Below are positions 5,978 through 6,584 of a stretch of 6,584 nucleotides of DNA, in pieces. The notes beneath the pieces were generated by a model. The model searched no databases. It worked only from the letters and a program-made list of their open reading frames with translations, and had not been told where the DNA came from. Position numbers and translations under genes: made by a program. Location of the stretch: contig JABDQZ010000063.1 in assembly GCA_013041975.1 (NCBI GenBank), positions 1 through 6,584 on the forward strand. Direction: 5' to 3'. Every line of letters begins with the position of its first letter. Position 1 is the first letter of the stretch. The stretch comes from Gammaproteobacteria bacterium. GTDB lineage: Bacteria > Pseudomonadota > Gammaproteobacteria > Chromatiales > Chromatiaceae.

Positions 5978-6584
5978 ATGATTCACAAGATAAAAACTTT
6001 TGTCATCTTGTTATCTTTGACTTATACCGGTATCGGCTGGTCCACTGAAATTACAGGTACGCTGAATTTACTGGATGTTGGAGCAGCCGACCCTAACGCC
6101 ACGAATCCAGATATCATTTTGGATACCGTTTCTGCCGATGGTACCGCTAACGATAATGGCGATATATCGCTCAATGCTGATGGAAACATTACATTAACCA
6201 CCGGCGATGGTGACGACGTCGGGCTGGGGCCGGCAGGCAACATCACCCTCAGCACCGCTGCTGACAATGGCGATATCTTCATTGACTCGGGCACCGGTTC
6301 TATCAGTATTACCGGCACTGCTACTTTCAACGATAATCTCAATGTCACTGGACAGTTTGATGTCGATGGCGCTACCACCACCGACAACATCACTAACGAC
6401 GGCCTGATTACCACCGATAATGCTAATGTGAACGCTAATCTGGATGTAGACGGTGCGACCACCACCGATGGTATTACCAACGATGGTCTGCTAACCACCA
6501 CTGATATTAATGTAACCGGCAGCCTGGATGTCGATGGCGCTACCACCACCGACAACATCACTAACGACGGCCTTATTACCACCG
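5978..6584 (+). CDS. Secreted repetitive adhesin- or fibre-like protein, N-terminal part (3' end outside window)
   Basis: The frame is open from the ATG to the right edge (202 codons plus one base). Residues 1-22 form a signal peptide: MIHKIK, then the hydrophobic TFVILLSLTYTGIGW, with cleavage near S22. The mature chain is rich in Asp, Asn, Thr, Gly, Ile and Val with few aromatic or charged basic residues, typical of beta-strand-repeat surface proteins. Residues about 58-125 hold looser repeats (GNITLTT and GNITLST, 18 residues apart; NGDIS and NGDIF). From residue 127 come 28-residue repeats with the core DVDGATTTD-ITNDGL-TT. The start directly follows the TAG of the upstream gene and has only a weak ribosome site, suggesting translational coupling. 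The C-terminus, which would tell a trimeric autotransporter from a fibre with an endosialidase-type chaperone or another anchor, is not visible. Repeat type and signal support a secreted surface protein; the adhesin role is inference. Confidence 0.82.
   Translation, partial: MIHKIKTFVILLSLTYTGIGWSTEITGTLNLLDVGAADPNATNPDIILDTVSADGTANDNGDISLNADGNITLTTGDGDDVGLGPAGNITLSTAADNGDIFIDSGTGSISITGTATFNDNLNVTGQFDVDGATTTDNITNDGLITTDNANVNANLDVDGATTTDGITNDGLLTTTDINVTGSLDVDGATTTDNITNDGLITT
6356..6584 (+). repeat. 84-bp tandem coding repeats with a 168-bp higher-order period
   Basis: Three units start at 6356, 6440 and 6524; the last is cut by the window edge after 61 bases. Each full unit encodes 28 residues. 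Units 1 and 3 differ at a single base over 58 aligned positions (6359-6416 against 6527-6584). Unit 2 encodes nearly the same peptide but differs from unit 1 at roughly fourteen positions, many of them synonymous. The pattern is therefore A-B-A, implying a 168-bp A-B module that probably continues beyond the edge. Confidence 0.92.

Noticed and set aside
6022..6582. Long minus-strand open frame of 186 codons opposite the repetitive protein
   Set aside because: It is the antisense shadow of the repeat array: the translation shows the same 28-residue periodicity, and the absence of stops follows from the repeated codons. The plus frame has a signal peptide and linkage to the upstream gene.

Overview
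The window looks like chromosomal DNA of a Gram-negative bacterium, most likely a gammaproteobacterium. The reasons are the protein families present (OvoA, a MetY-type sulfhydrylase, a conserved proteobacterial protein of unknown function), a lipoprotein with a classical lipobox, Sec signal peptides, Shine-Dalgarno sites and moderate GC. The taxonomic call is inference; no rRNA or other marker gene is present.

Left part (1-2298, minus strand): one long reading frame fills the first third of the window and leaves it at the left edge without a stop. It encodes OvoA, the iron-dependent 5-histidylcysteine sulfoxide synthase of ovothiol biosynthesis, with its DinB-like, FGE-sulfatase-like and C-terminal methyltransferase domains all present. 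The frame continues at least 46 residues past the expected end of the methyltransferase. That tail resembles the N-terminus of a PLP-dependent lyase/aminotransferase, so the gene may be an OvoA-OvoB fusion that would make the ovothiol core in one polypeptide.

Middle part: an 84-bp divergent intergenic region separates ovoA from a plus-strand O-acetylhomoserine sulfhydrylase gene (2383-3657), a PLP enzyme of methionine/cysteine metabolism. The two genes form a head-to-head sulfur-metabolism pair. A perfect 9-bp hairpin without a T-tract, probably a dispersed REP-like palindrome, follows. Next come a conserved cytosolic protein of unknown function (3765-4796, probably the Sfum_1244 family) and, converging on it with only 6 bp between the stops, a small predicted outer-membrane lipoprotein (4803-5267, minus).

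Right part (5268-6584): after an AT-rich intergenic stretch, two plus-strand genes are joined stop-to-start (TAGATG). The first encodes a secreted 184-residue protein with four cysteines. The second is the start of a secreted, Asp/Asn/Thr-rich repetitive protein cut by the right edge. It contains 28-residue (84-bp) tandem repeats in which alternate units are almost identical in DNA, giving a 168-bp higher-order period. This looks like a surface adhesin or fibre and its small partner.

No RNA genes, CRISPR arrays, insertion sequences or phage integration sites were recognised. No stretch over 300 bp lacks a gene.
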